The position numbers were made by a program, and so were the translations under genes. Shown here in pieces: positions 1 to 7,988 of a DNA stretch of 62,625 nucleotides (within the stretch, counting starts at the first letter, position 1; the number at the start of each line of letters is the position of its first letter). Below the pieces are notes generated by a model that ran no database searches, was not told the DNA's origin, and worked only from the letters and a program-made list of their open reading frames with translations. Origin of the DNA: an uncultured Clostridia bacterium (GTDB lineage Bacteria > Bacillota > Clostridia > Christensenellales > DTU072); NCBI GenBank assembly GCA_944372095.1, contig CALVYG010000050.1, forward strand, positions 1 to 62,625, written 5' to 3'.

Positions 1-110
1 AACAGATTTTACAAAATCGGTTTCCCTCTCGCAAAAACAAAAAAAGTAAACGCTCAAAAAGAGCGCGAGGGGGAGAACAGATTTTACAAAAAGCGGTTTC
101 CCCCTCGCAA
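1..110. repeat. Two-copy direct repeat containing a perfect hairpin
   Basis: Bases 1-34 and 76-110 are near-identical copies of a ~35-base unit that begins AACAGATTTTACAAAA and ends in CCCTCGCAA, differing by one insertion and a few substitutions. The second copy lies inside an inverted repeat: GCGAGGGGGA at 65-74 pairs perfectly with TCCCCCTCGC at 99-108. Neither side carries a U-tract for either direction of transcription, so it does not read as a simple intrinsic terminator. The first copy's left arm would lie outside the window. It may be a REP-like palindromic element or the 3' end region of an upstream gene. Confidence 0.6.
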
Positions 111-142
111 ATAAAAAAAATAAAAAACACATAAATATTTAC

Positions 143-171
143 TTTACAAATTTTCAAAGAGGGTATATAAT
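143..171 (+). promoter_or_regulatory. Sigma-A promoter of the amino-acid ABC operon
   Basis: TTTACA at 143-148 and a perfect TATAAT at 166-171 are separated by exactly 17 bases. The start codon at 236 is ~58 bases downstream of the expected transcription start, with an AAAGGAGA ribosome site at 219-226. The intervening leader is A-rich and shows no riboswitch-like fold that I can recognise. Confidence 0.8.
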
Positions 172-235
172 AATCTTCGACAACGCTTTATCAATGTAAA
201 GTGATAAAGAGATAAAGTAAAGGAGAATCAGAAAA

Positions 236-1039
236 ATGAAGAAGACGTTAATCATAATGCTGGCGGTAGCGATACTTGCGACGTGTTGTATAGCGGGATT
301 CGGGGCTTGTACCGACGATAAGACCATTACTGTCGGTTATACCTTATATAATCCTATGAACTATGAAGACGACAACGGAGAACTTATCGGATTCGACACC
401 GATTTAGCGAAAAAGGTATTTGAAGAACTCGGATATAAAGTTGTGTTCAAGGAAATCGAATGGAACAAGAAATATGTTGACCTTAACGCAGGAACGATAG
501 ACTGTATATGGAACGGATTTACATCCAACGGCGTTGACGACGGCACGCCGCGTGCGGAGCTTGTGGATTTCAGTTACAACTATATGAAAAACTATCAGGC
601 GGTTGTAGTCAAAGCGGCCGATAAGGCTAATTATACCGACAAGAACACGTCTTTTGCGGGGAAGCAGGGATATGTTGAAGCCGAGAGTGCGGGACAAGGT
701 TATGCCGAAGATTTTACCGATGCGACGATAAGCACGGCAAACAATCAGATGGCGGCTATTATGCAGGTGAAAGCCGGCGCGGGAGATTTTGCGGTTGTAG
801 ATTATCTTCTTGCGAACAGCATTATCGGTAAAGGCGATTTTGCAAATCTTGCTTACGTTGAAAATCTTAATTCCGAAATCGAGTATTATGCTATCGGGTT
901 CAAAAAAGGCAGCGAGCTGACCGCAAAAGTCAACGAATTGCTTGAAAAATACGGTGAAGACGGTACGCTTATCGAGATTGCGACGAAGTATCAGTTGGAA
1001 AATGCCGTCATAACCGATTTCTCTTCGCAGAAAAAATAA
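236..1039 (+). CDS. Amino-acid ABC transporter substrate-binding lipoprotein
   Basis: This is the extracytoplasmic receptor of a polar amino-acid uptake system (267 residues, normal size for the SBP family 3 / PBPb fold). The N-terminus is Lys-Lys followed by a hydrophobic stretch, then cysteines; Cys25 in 'FGAC' is the likeliest lipidation site, although Phe at -3 is not the usual Leu. Cys17, in 'LATC', is the alternative. The mature start and family hallmarks such as 'GFDTDLAKKVFEELGYK', which places acidic ligand-contact residues, fit this family. An AAAGGAGA ribosome site sits 9 bases before ATG. The gene is first in an operon with a permease and an ATPase, so its role is secure. The exact substrate (cystine, glutamine, arginine or other) cannot be read from the sequence. 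Confidence 0.93.
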   Translation: MKKTLIIMLAVAILATCCIAGFGACTDDKTITVGYTLYNPMNYEDDNGELIGFDTDLAKKVFEELGYKVVFKEIEWNKKYVDLNAGTIDCIWNGFTSNGVDDGTPRAELVDFSYNYMKNYQAVVVKAADKANYTDKNTSFAGKQGYVEAESAGQGYAEDFTDATISTANNQMAAIMQVKAGAGDFAVVDYLLANSIIGKGDFANLAYVENLNSEIEYYAIGFKKGSELTAKVNELLEKYGEDGTLIEIATKYQLENAVITDFSSQKK

Positions 1040-1097
1040 TCAAGGATAAAGTATCTGCCGTAATTAAGGCAAAATATATTAAAATTAAGGATAAAAG

Positions 1098-1122
1098 TCT
1101 GCGGCGCATTATGCGCCGCAGA
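1098..1122 (+). promoter_or_regulatory. Intercistronic hairpin between receptor and permease genes
   Basis: TCTGCGGCGCAT at 1098-1109 pairs perfectly with ATGCGCCGCAGA at 1111-1122 (12 base pairs, G+C rich). No U-run follows, so full termination is unlikely. Hairpins in this position commonly stabilise the upstream receptor mRNA and lower expression of the membrane component; that role is an inference. The permease ATG follows 14 bases later without a visible ribosome site. Confidence 0.7.
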
Positions 1123-1135
1123 TAAAAACATTGGT

Positions 1136-1825
1136 ATGGATTTTTTACAGGTAACGTTATATTTGCTTGACGGGTTCAAACTGACCTGTCTGTTATTTGC
1201 GCTTACACTTATTATAAGTCTGCCGCTCGGGCTGCTTATATCTTTCTGCACGATGAGTAAGATTAAACCCGTAAGCTATGTCGCAAGGGTAATAGTATGG
1301 ATTGTGCGCGGCGTTCCGTTGATGTTGCAGATTTTCATTATTTATTACGTTCCGGGATTTTTCGATTTCAATATTTTCGCGAAAGTGGATAATTTCTTTT
1401 TCCTGAACACGGGAATGAAAGATATGGGAAGATTTATTGCGGTACTTATTGCGTTTTCCGTCAACTACGCGTGCTATTTTTCGGAAATTTTCCGCGGCGG
1501 AATTCAAAGTATTCCCGTCGGGCAATACGAAGCATGTGCGGTTCTCGGAATGAAGAGAAGGCAGACGTTTATTCACATCATTTTACCGCAGGTTATCAAG
1601 AGAATCGTTCCTCCTACGAGTAACGAAGTTATAACCCTTGTTAAAGACACGGCTTTGTCGAGAGTTATTCTCGTAAGCGAACTGATTATGCAAGCGGAGA
1701 AACTTATGGCGTCCGCTCTTATCTGGCCGTTGTTCTATTCGGGAGTGTTCTATCTTGTTTTCGTAGGTATTCTTACCCTTCTGTTTAATTACATAGAGAA
1801 AAAATTGAGCTATTATAAGGTATAA
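1136..1825 (+). CDS. Amino-acid ABC transporter permease (HisM/GlnP type)
   Basis: This 229-residue integral membrane protein is the channel subunit of the amino-acid importer. About five hydrophobic segments are visible. The cytoplasmic coupling (EAA) loop is at residues ~132-151: it starts E-A-C-A-V-L-G, keeps the conserved Gly, and ends in I-L-P, as in the HisM/GlnP family. Residues 58-62 (R-G-V-P-L) match the family's 'RGtPll' segment. No Shine-Dalgarno sequence is evident before the ATG. An AAGGA at 1087-1091 would be brought nearer if the 1098-1122 hairpin folds. The ATPase gene follows after two bases, so the genes are co-transcribed. A homodimer is expected because only one permease gene is present. 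Confidence 0.93.
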   Translation: MDFLQVTLYLLDGFKLTCLLFALTLIISLPLGLLISFCTMSKIKPVSYVARVIVWIVRGVPLMLQIFIIYYVPGFFDFNIFAKVDNFFFLNTGMKDMGRFIAVLIAFSVNYACYFSEIFRGGIQSIPVGQYEACAVLGMKRRQTFIHIILPQVIKRIVPPTSNEVITLVKDTALSRVILVSELIMQAEKLMASALIWPLFYSGVFYLVFVGILTLLFNYIEKKLSYYKV

Positions 1826-1827
1826 TC

Positions 1828-2679
1828 ATGGCACTGTTGGAAGTTACGGGAATCACTAAAAAATTCGGAGAAACCGAAGTCCTTAAAGGTATAAATTTTG
1901 AGCTTGACAAAGGAGAAGTTCTTACCATAATAGGGTCGTCGGGAAGCGGGAAAACAACGCTTTTACGCTGTCTTAATTATCTTGAAACGGCTGACACGGG
2001 GAAAGTCGTTCTTGACGGAGAAATCATTTTCGACGGAAACGAAAAAGGAAAGATTAAAGCGGAAGAAATAAGGCGGAAAAGGCTTAATCTCGGGTTGGTG
2101 TTTCAATCGTTTAATCTTTTTCCGCATTATAACGTTCTGAAAAACGTAACCGTTGCGCCGACGATGCACGCGAAAGAGAAACTGAAAGAACAAAAAAAAT
2201 CGATTAGCCGTCTAAAAGGCGAACAGAAGAAAAAAGCGAAAGAGGAATTGAAAAAACGCAAGGAAGAAATACTTTCCGGAATAGAAAAGGAAGCGAAAGA
2301 GGTTCTCGTTCGCGTAGGTTTGGGAGACAAATTGCTGTCGTATCCGTGCGAGTTATCGGGCGGGCAGCAGCAAAGGGTAGCGATAGCGCGCGCGCTTATA
2401 CTGAAACCGAAAATACTTTGCTTTGACGAACCGACAAGCGCGCTTGACCCCGAACTTACGGGTGAGGTGCTGAGGGTTATACGCGAACTTAAAAACGACG
2501 GAAGAACTATGATTATCGTTACTCACGAAATGGGGTTTGCAAAAAGCGTTTCCGATAAGGTCATATTTATGTCGGAAGGCGTGGTTGCGGAAGAAGGTAC
2601 TCCGCGGAAGATTTTCGATAATCCGGAAAATCCCGTAACGAAAGCCTTTCTTGCAAGCGCAAAGGATTCGGATTTTTAA
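1828..2679 (+). CDS. Amino-acid ABC transporter ATP-binding protein with a charged insertion
   Basis: This is the cytoplasmic ATPase that powers the importer encoded just upstream. All catalytic motifs are present: Walker A GSSGSGKT (36-43), Q-loop Gln93, signature LSGGQ (176-180), Walker B ending FDE (199-201) and switch His233. Relatives of the GlnQ/HisP type are usually ~240-250 residues; this one has 283. The excess lies in the helical domain between the Q-loop and the signature, at about residues 114-156, where a run very rich in Lys and Glu reads as a long amphipathic or coiled-coil helix. The core motifs are intact, so it should be active. The gene ends just before a strong terminator, closing the operon. 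Confidence 0.95.
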   Translation: MALLEVTGITKKFGETEVLKGINFELDKGEVLTIIGSSGSGKTTLLRCLNYLETADTGKVVLDGEIIFDGNEKGKIKAEEIRRKRLNLGLVFQSFNLFPHYNVLKNVTVAPTMHAKEKLKEQKKSISRLKGEQKKKAKEELKKRKEEILSGIEKEAKEVLVRVGLGDKLLSYPCELSGGQQQRVAIARALILKPKILCFDEPTSALDPELTGEVLRVIRELKNDGRTMIIVTHEMGFAKSVSDKVIFMSEGVVAEEGTPRKIFDNPENPVTKAFLASAKDSDF

Positions 2680-2700
2680 TGTAAATACAAAAGAAAATAA

Positions 2701-2731
2701 AAGCCGCGAATATGTCGCGGCTTATTTTTTT
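2701..2731. terminator. Bidirectional intrinsic terminator between convergent operons
   Basis: AAGCCGCGA (2701-2709) pairs perfectly with TCGCGGCTT (2715-2723) around a five-base loop, followed on the plus strand by A and seven Ts. On the minus strand the hairpin is followed by a T-rich run (complement of 2686-2700). It therefore serves both the ABC operon (+) and the tilS-hpt-cca-HD operon (-), whose last stop codon is at 2739. Confidence 0.9.
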
Positions 2732-2738
2732 AACGAAG

Positions 2739-3347
2739 TTATTTTTGCGGCGGAAGTTCGTCAAGGTAAGCGGCTTCCGTGTCGGCAAGGTGGAATAAAA
2801 GCGCGACGGGATATTTATAGAACGCGTCGCTCATCGAATAATCGCCGCCGATTACTCTTTTATCGAATCCGCCCATATGCCAGTTTATCGCCATTGCTTC
2901 TTCCCTGGTAAGGCGCATAAAGCCGCTTAACATATATACCGATTTTTCTCCGTGGCCGTAAGGAAGGGAATCGTCTACCGAAAAATACGGTCTTTTTTCC
3001 CATTCTCCGTCCTCGTTTTTTACGTTACGGTAATCTGTTCTGTAATAATTCGTTTTGCATATATCGTGCAACAGCGCGATAATTGCCGCGCTTTCGGGGC
3101 TTATGACGTTTTCCCATTCTCCGTCGTATTCGGTATTCAGGTGTTGTATAAAGCGGAAATAAGTTTTTACGCTGTGCTCGCAAAGTCCGCCGCTGAATGC
3201 GGAATGGAATCTCGTAGACGCGGGAGCGCTGAAAAAATCCGATTTGTTTTTCAGCCAGTCGAGCAGTTTTTCCGAACCTTCTCTTTTAATGTTTTGCGTA
3301 TAAATTTCCAGAAATTCGGATTTATAATCTTTTATTCCGTAGTCCAT
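2739..3347 (-). CDS. HD-domain hydrolase
   Basis: This 202-residue protein is a metal-dependent phosphohydrolase of the HD superfamily. The metal ligands are in the expected order: His58, His94-Asp95 (in 'LLHDIC'), His132, His157 and Asp189. It resembles stand-alone HD proteins related to the C-terminal half of YhaM-type exonucleases. The substrate is not evident and may be a nucleotide or a nucleic-acid end. The start ATG lies inside the 3' end of cca (16-base overlap) and has a strong GGAGG ribosome site, so it is translationally coupled. It is the last gene of the tilS-hpt-cca operon. That setting is consistent with nucleotide or RNA metabolism but does not prove a role. Confidence 0.85.
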   Translation of the reverse strand: MDYGIKDYKSEFLEIYTQNIKREGSEKLLDWLKNKSDFFSAPASTRFHSAFSGGLCEHSVKTYFRFIQHLNTEYDGEWENVISPESAAIIALLHDICKTNYYRTDYRNVKNEDGEWEKRPYFSVDDSLPYGHGEKSVYMLSGFMRLTREEAMAINWHMGGFDKRVIGGDYSMSDAFYKYPVALLFHLADTEAAYLDELPPQK

Positions 3348-4696
3348 AATTGCCTCCGTGCGTAGTTTTTTATAAATTCGAGTTGTTTTTCCTTATCGGT
3401 AAGCGGAGAGCCGTAAAGAACACGTTCTTCAAGCAAGGCTTTCAACGCTTTCCCGCGGTATTTTTCGGGAAGAAACGGTATATTTTTAAGGTCCGTTCCG
3501 CTTACTTCGAGTTCGGAAACCGTAAACGGAACGTTTTCTTCTTCCATTTCTTTAAGTTCGGTTAATATCGCGTCGGCAGAAGGAAGAGTGTTTGCCGTCG
3601 CTTTTCCGCTTCCGTAATAATCGGCGTATTTAAGTTTTACGAGTTTTTCTGCAATATCACGGTTATGCAAAAGAAACTTTCTCATAGTGTTTTTTCTGAC
3701 GTCGCCGTTAAGGTTGAACATATGGTTTTCCACAAGTCTTGCCGTCTCTTCGATGACGGCGGAAGGGTAGCGCAGACTTGACAGAACGGCGCGCGTCATA
3801 ATTCCGCCTTCGCGGTCGTGTCCGCGGAAAAGCCCGGTCGAAAGTTTCATTTTCGGTTTTGCCACGTCGTGCATAAGCGCGGCGAGACGGACGTCGGCGC
3901 TTGACGCTTTTACCGTTTGCATTATGTGTTCGAATACGTCGTACGCGTGGTAGTCGCTTCTTTGCGCCATTCCTTTTCCGAGGGTTATTTCGGGCAGTAT
4001 GCGCTCGAATACCTTTATTTCGTCTAATATTTTAAGTCCGTTGTAGTGCGCGTATTTCACGTTATAGGTTGTGTCGCAGACAAGAATTTTGTCGAGTTCG
4101 TCTCTTATGCGTTCTTTTGAAATCTCGTCTATGAGACGGCAGTTTTCTTTTGCCGCCGACAATGCGTCGGGAGACGGGGTAAAATCCAGACTTGCGGCAA
4201 AGCGCGCGAGCCGCATTAAGCGTAATCCGTCTTCCGAAAACACTTCGTAAGGCGAGCGCGTGGTTCTTAATATTTTATTTTTTATATCGTCCAAGCCGTT
4301 AAGCGGGTCTACGATTTTTTCGTTTTTTATGTCGTAATATACCGCGTTTGCGGTAAAGTCCCTTCTGGCTGCGTCTACGGTTATATCCTTGCAAGGCGTA
4401 ACGCTTGACGGGCGGTGTCCGCTTGTATAGCTGTCCGCTCGGAACGAAGTATATTCGTATGCGGCGTTTTCAGTTTTTATTATCAGCGTAAGCAGTTTTT
4501 TGCTTCCCGTTTTTACCGAAAATTCCGACTGCGGAATTAAAGATGTTACTTCTTCGGGGGTAAGAGAGGAAGATATATCGACGTCTTTCGGGTTATACCC
4601 CAAAACCGAGTCGCGGACAAATCCCCCTACGGCATAAAGCGGTACGGGAAAAATGTCGGCGAGTTTTTTTAATTCGGTTGAAATTTCAATTCTCAT
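3332..4696 (-). CDS. cca: CCA tRNA nucleotidyltransferase with HD domain
   Basis: This enzyme adds or repairs the 3' CCA end of tRNAs, using CTP and ATP. The class II nucleotidyltransferase signature is clear: GGFVRD at residues 24-29 and the metal-binding Asp38/Asp40 in 'PKDVD'. The template-region motif 'RRDFTANAVYYDI' follows, and the C-terminal half has an HD domain ('ALMHDVAKP'). The reading frame is open to an ATG at 4774, but that start would overlap hpt by 89 bases. The ATG at 4696 puts the family's N-terminus right before the GGFVRD block and overlaps hpt by 11 bases, so I chose it (454 residues). It is coupled to hpt upstream and to an HD hydrolase downstream. Whether it adds CCA alone or only part (A- or CC-adding) cannot be told from sequence by eye. 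Confidence 0.92.
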   Translation of the reverse strand: MRIEISTELKKLADIFPVPLYAVGGFVRDSVLGYNPKDVDISSSLTPEEVTSLIPQSEFSVKTGSKKLLTLIIKTENAAYEYTSFRADSYTSGHRPSSVTPCKDITVDAARRDFTANAVYYDIKNEKIVDPLNGLDDIKNKILRTTRSPYEVFSEDGLRLMRLARFAASLDFTPSPDALSAAKENCRLIDEISKERIRDELDKILVCDTTYNVKYAHYNGLKILDEIKVFERILPEITLGKGMAQRSDYHAYDVFEHIMQTVKASSADVRLAALMHDVAKPKMKLSTGLFRGHDREGGIMTRAVLSSLRYPSAVIEETARLVENHMFNLNGDVRKNTMRKFLLHNRDIAEKLVKLKYADYYGSGKATANTLPSADAILTELKEMEEENVPFTVSELEVSGTDLKNIPFLPEKYRGKALKALLEERVLYGSPLTDKEKQLEFIKNYARRQLWTTE

Positions 4697-5222
4697 ATAT
4701 TTCGGGTTTAAGTACTCCGATATCGGGGAAATTACGGTAGCGTTGGTTATAATCGAGACCGTATCCGACGACAAATTCGTCGGGAACGGTAAATCCTACG
4801 TAATCGCCTTCTATTTCCACTTTGCGGCGGGAAGGTTTATCGAGGAGGGAACAAATTTTTAACGACTTCGGACGGCGTTCGAGCATTATTCTTTTAAGGT
4901 AAGCAAGCGTTGAACCCGTGTCTATAATATCTTCGACGATTATCACGTTTTTTCCCTCTATCGGCATCGATATATCGGTGTTTATACGGACTTCTCCGCT
5001 TGACTGCGTTCCTTTATAACTCGATACGGACATAAATTCTATATATGCCGAATTTTTTATCCGTCTGGTAAGGTCGCAAAGAAAATAGCAGCTTCCTCTG
5101 AGTATGCCGACGAATATAATTTCTTCGTTTTCGTAATCGCGGTTGATTTGTCCGGCAAGTTCCGCAACGCGGCTCTGAATCTGTGCTTCGGTGATTAAAA
5201 TTTTTCCTATGTCGTTTTTCAT
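4686..5222 (-). CDS. hpt: Hypoxanthine phosphoribosyltransferase
   Basis: This purine-salvage enzyme converts hypoxanthine or guanine plus PRPP to IMP or GMP. Its 178 residues are typical. The PRPP-binding loop is 'VEDIIDTGST' (96-105), with the acidic pair Glu97-Asp98. The flexible-loop Ser-Tyr ('SVSSYKGT') is at residues ~65-72, and the C-terminal 'DEFVVGYGLDY' motif supplies base and metal contacts. The start codon overlaps the tilS stop by one base (TAATG), so translation is coupled. The tilS-hpt order is a classic Firmicutes arrangement. The gene continues into cca with an 11-base overlap. Confidence 0.96.
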   Translation of the reverse strand: MKNDIGKILITEAQIQSRVAELAGQINRDYENEEIIFVGILRGSCYFLCDLTRRIKNSAYIEFMSVSSYKGTQSSGEVRINTDISMPIEGKNVIIVEDIIDTGSTLAYLKRIMLERRPKSLKICSLLDKPSRRKVEIEGDYVGFTVPDEFVVGYGLDYNQRYRNFPDIGVLKPEIYEN

Positions 5223-6490
5223 TACAAATACTCCCTGATAATGTGTAGTATGTTTTTTGTTTCTTCGGTAATTTTGACTTCGTCGGCGGTATCCAGCCCG
5301 AATACGGCGTAAATACGGTTGCCTTTTGCCAGAACGAGGACGGAATCCTTTTCGATGCGCGACAGTTTTTCTCCGTTAAGATAATCGCTTAAAAGTTTGG
5401 TTTTTCCGTTAACGCGTTTGAAAACGTCTCCGTCGCGCCGTGTGCGCACAACGCACCCGTCAGGCAGTTTGTCTTCGTCAAGCGTTGCGCCTTTTATCAT
5501 TCCTTCCCCCTTTTTTACGTAATAGCAAATTCCCGAAAACGAATATACTCCGTCTTCGGAAAAAGGCAGGGGACAGAATCCGCTCCCGTTGTTTTCCGTG
5601 ACGATAACGCCGTCGTTATACTTTACGCAGACGAGATTGAACGGAAGATTTATAACCGTATTATTGGGCTTTGATTTAAGTTCGCAGACGCTTTCCACAT
5701 GCCTGTTTTCAAAATCCTGTAAGTATCCCAGTCCGCGTATAGCGTTCATTATGGCATACTTTTGCAAGATAATCGGATACCCGAAAAAGTTTTTTATGTG
5801 TAATCCGTCGGATTTACGTTCGAACTTCGGGCAGACCGACGTAAGATATTCGTCGGCTTCTTTTGCGCACTCGGAAAGCCTTATTATCGCTTTCGGAACG
5901 TCTCCGAATTTCGCGGTTATGACGGGCATGAGTTCGTTGCGGATGTAATTGCGCGTATAATCGGACGAAAGGTTGGTTTCGTCGGTTACGAACGGGACGG
6001 AATGAAACTCGGCGTATTCTTCTATCTGTTTGCGGGTGTACGTTATCAGGGGTCGGATATAATCGCTGCGGTTTCCTATTCCGGCAAGACCTCTGAGTCC
6101 CGTGCCGCGGAAAATCCGCATAAGTACCGTTTCGGCATTGTCGTCCGCGTGATGCGCGAGCGCAATTTTTTTAACCGTTCCCGATGACAGCAATTCGTCG
6201 AAAAATTCGTATCTCAGCCTTCTTGCGCAGGTTTCCGTGCTTTCGCCCGGTTTAGCCGAGGATAACGCGTTTACGGACCGCGTTAAAAACGGGATATTGT
6301 TCAGCTTACAATACGCACGCACAAAATCCGTGTCGCGTAAGGAATTTTCACCTCTTATGCCGTGTTCGACGTTGATAACCGTCAGGTCCTGATTTATCGA
6401 ACAGTACGCGTGCAGAAGACACATACTGTCTATTCCGCCGCTTACCGCCACGCCGATTTTTCCGTCGTATTTTTCTACCGTCAATTCCAT
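5222..6490 (-). CDS. tilS: tRNA(Ile)-lysidine synthase
   Basis: TilS attaches lysine to C34 of the CAU-anticodon tRNA-Ile so that it reads AUA; it is essential in most bacteria. The 422-residue protein has the PP-loop ATP-pyrophosphatase motif SGGIDS at residues 17-22 and the conserved 'ALAHHADDNAETVLMRIFRGTG' region, followed by the C-terminal TilS substrate-binding domains. The ATG lies only six bases after a well-formed -10 box, and no Shine-Dalgarno is visible. The transcript is therefore predicted to begin at or next to the start codon. The next in-frame candidate start (GTG at codon 14) would cut the first beta strand and is less likely. First gene of the tilS-hpt-cca-HD operon. Confidence 0.95.
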   Translation of the reverse strand: MELTVEKYDGKIGVAVSGGIDSMCLLHAYCSINQDLTVINVEHGIRGENSLRDTDFVRAYCKLNNIPFLTRSVNALSSAKPGESTETCARRLRYEFFDELLSSGTVKKIALAHHADDNAETVLMRIFRGTGLRGLAGIGNRSDYIRPLITYTRKQIEEYAEFHSVPFVTDETNLSSDYTRNYIRNELMPVITAKFGDVPKAIIRLSECAKEADEYLTSVCPKFERKSDGLHIKNFFGYPIILQKYAIMNAIRGLGYLQDFENRHVESVCELKSKPNNTVINLPFNLVCVKYNDGVIVTENNGSGFCPLPFSEDGVYSFSGICYYVKKGEGMIKGATLDEDKLPDGCVVRTRRDGDVFKRVNGKTKLLSDYLNGEKLSRIEKDSVLVLAKGNRIYAVFGLDTADEVKITEETKNILHIIREYL

Positions 6491-6496
6491 AAATAC

Positions 6497-6525
6497 ATTT
6501 TACACTTTTTTTCGTGAAATATCAA
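6497..6525 (-). promoter_or_regulatory. Promoter of the tilS operon, predicted leaderless
   Basis: Read on the minus strand, TTGATA (6520-6525) and TAAAAT (6497-6502) are 17 bases apart. Only GTATTT separates the -10 box from the tilS ATG at 6490, so a start 7 bases after the -10 coincides with the A of ATG. No purine-rich ribosome site is present. Confidence 0.65.
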
Positions 6526-6615
6526 TTGTTATGTTTCTTTTCGCGCAGGCGTAATTATGTTTTTCCCTTAAATTTCCGTTTTTACGGCGGTTGATTCGGT
6601 AAAGGGGGGAAATAA

Positions 6616-6643
6616 AAAAACCGGTTAAGCAAAACCGGTTTTT
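6616..6643 (-). terminator. Intrinsic terminator after the alcohol dehydrogenase gene
   Basis: The two arms AAAAACCGGTT (6616-6626) and AACCGGTTTTT (6633-6643) are exact complements with a six-base loop. In the minus direction the stem is followed by seven Ts within TTTTTTTATT. It lies ~20 bases after the stop codon at 6664. Confidence 0.85.
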
Positions 6644-6663
6644 CGTTGTTATTTTAATTTCTG

Positions 6664-7875
6664 TTATTCTGCGTCGGCGGGAGCCGCTATTTCGCGGTAC
6701 ATTGCCGTCATTTCTTCCTTGCCCATAAATTTCGGTACGGGGTAAAGCGGATTTGCTTCTTTTAACGAACGCGATACCATTACGGGGATATCTTCTTCCT
6801 TTATTCCCTTGATTTGAGTGGGGATATCCATATATGCGTTCATATCTTTTACCGCCTGAATAAACGCTTTGGCTTTTACTTCGGGGGTAGCGCCCTTTAT
6901 TCCGACCGCGTTTGCAAGTTCGGAAAGCGGAACGTAGATGCTTTCGCCGTAGTAGTCGAGAAGGTGGGGGAGAATAACGGCGTTTGCAAGGCCGTGCGGA
7001 ATTCCGTAAGTGCCGCCCAGCGTATGTGCGATTGAGTGAACGTATCCGACATATGCGCGGGTAAACGCTTCTCCCGCAAAGAACGACGCCCATTGCATAT
7101 TCTTGCGCTTTTTAAGGTCGCTTCCGTCGTCATATACCGCTTTCAGATTTTCAAATATGAGTTTTGTCGCTTTTATGCTCCATTCTCTTGTTTTATATGT
7201 ATTGCTCTTTCCGATATAGGCTTCCACCGCGTGGGTGAGGGCGTCCATACCCGTTGTGGACGTGATGTGTTTCGGCAGTCCGAGCGTAAGCGTCGGGTCA
7301 AGTACCGCATACTTCGGAATAAGTACCGGGTCGTTAATCGGGTATTTCTCGTGCGTTTCGGGGTTGGATACAACCGCCGCTACCGTCGCTTCGCTTCCCG
7401 TTCCCGAAGTGGTCGGAATTGCAAATATCACAGGCAGTTTTTTAAGCACTTTAAGCGTTCCCTTTAATTCGGGAATCGTTTTGTTCGGGCGCGCCACGCG
7501 GCAACCTACGCCTTTCGCGCAATCCATAGGCGAACCTCCGCCGAACGCTATTATTCCTTCGCAGCCGTTTTCTTTATACATTGCGTATGCGTCTTCGATG
7601 TTCGTTATCGTGGGGTTGGGAACGGTTTTGTCGAATATACAATATTTTATTCCTTTTTCTTCCAGGCCCTGTTTCAATCCGTCTATCATTTTCAGTTTGT
7701 TATGCAGGACGTCGTCGGTTACAATCAGGACGGAAGTAAGACCTTCTTTGACAACGGCGTCGGGAAGTTTGTCCAGACCGTGTATAATGGCAGGTTCGCG
7801 GAAATTCAATATCTTCATTCCCACGCGCATTCCCGCCTGAAAAATTCTGCAAAACGCTTTTTCAAATATGTTCAT
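6664..7875 (-). CDS. Iron-containing alcohol dehydrogenase
   Basis: A 403-residue group III (Fe-dependent) alcohol dehydrogenase that interconverts an alcohol and an aldehyde or ketone with NAD(P). The nucleotide-binding motif GGGSPMD is at 112-118 and 'PTTSGTGSE' at 154-162. The four metal ligands seen in FucO-type enzymes are all present with correct spacing: Asp211, His215, His280 and His294 (in 'GIPHG'). A GGAGG ribosome site is close to the ATG, a consensus promoter lies upstream and a terminator follows, so it is a monocistronic unit. Substrate preference (butanol, 1,3-propanediol, lactaldehyde or other) cannot be assigned. In an anaerobe it would usually regenerate NAD+ during fermentation; that is an inference. 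Confidence 0.93.
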   Translation of the reverse strand: MNIFEKAFCRIFQAGMRVGMKILNFREPAIIHGLDKLPDAVVKEGLTSVLIVTDDVLHNKLKMIDGLKQGLEEKGIKYCIFDKTVPNPTITNIEDAYAMYKENGCEGIIAFGGGSPMDCAKGVGCRVARPNKTIPELKGTLKVLKKLPVIFAIPTTSGTGSEATVAAVVSNPETHEKYPINDPVLIPKYAVLDPTLTLGLPKHITSTTGMDALTHAVEAYIGKSNTYKTREWSIKATKLIFENLKAVYDDGSDLKKRKNMQWASFFAGEAFTRAYVGYVHSIAHTLGGTYGIPHGLANAVILPHLLDYYGESIYVPLSELANAVGIKGATPEVKAKAFIQAVKDMNAYMDIPTQIKGIKEEDIPVMVSRSLKEANPLYPVPKFMGKEEMTAMYREIAAPADAE

Positions 7876-7920
7876 AACGCCTCCGTAAATTTATCTTTGA
7901 ATAATTTTATATTTTATAAA

Positions 7921-7949
7921 ATAGTACCACTTAAAGCTTTTTTTTGCAA
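7921..7949 (-). promoter_or_regulatory. Promoter of the alcohol dehydrogenase gene
   Basis: On the minus strand, TTGCAA (7944-7949) is followed after 17 bases by TACTAT (7921-7926). The start codon at 7875 lies ~40 bases further on, behind a GGAGG ribosome site. Confidence 0.65.
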
Positions 7950-7954
7950 TCGTT

Positions 7955-7988
7955 TTTTCCCCGAAAGGTGACTGTCGGTCGGGGAAAA
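7955..7988. other. Hairpin directly after the MBG-protein stop codon
   Basis: TTTTCCCCGA (7955-7964) and TCGGGGAAAA (7979-7988) are exact complements around a 14-base loop. It abuts the stop codon of the minus-strand gene ending at 7989. In that direction the 3' arm is followed by A residues rather than a U-tract, so it may protect the mRNA 3' end or terminate weakly. Termination is not certain. Confidence 0.5.

Noticed and set aside
4697..4774. Longer cca start at ATG 4774
   Set aside because: It would overlap hpt by 89 bases and add 26 residues before the normal N-terminus; ATG 4696 fits the family.
6500..7093. 197-codon minus-strand ORF overlapping the alcohol dehydrogenase 3' end
   Set aside because: It overlaps a clearly identified gene and its terminator, with Arg-rich shadow composition.
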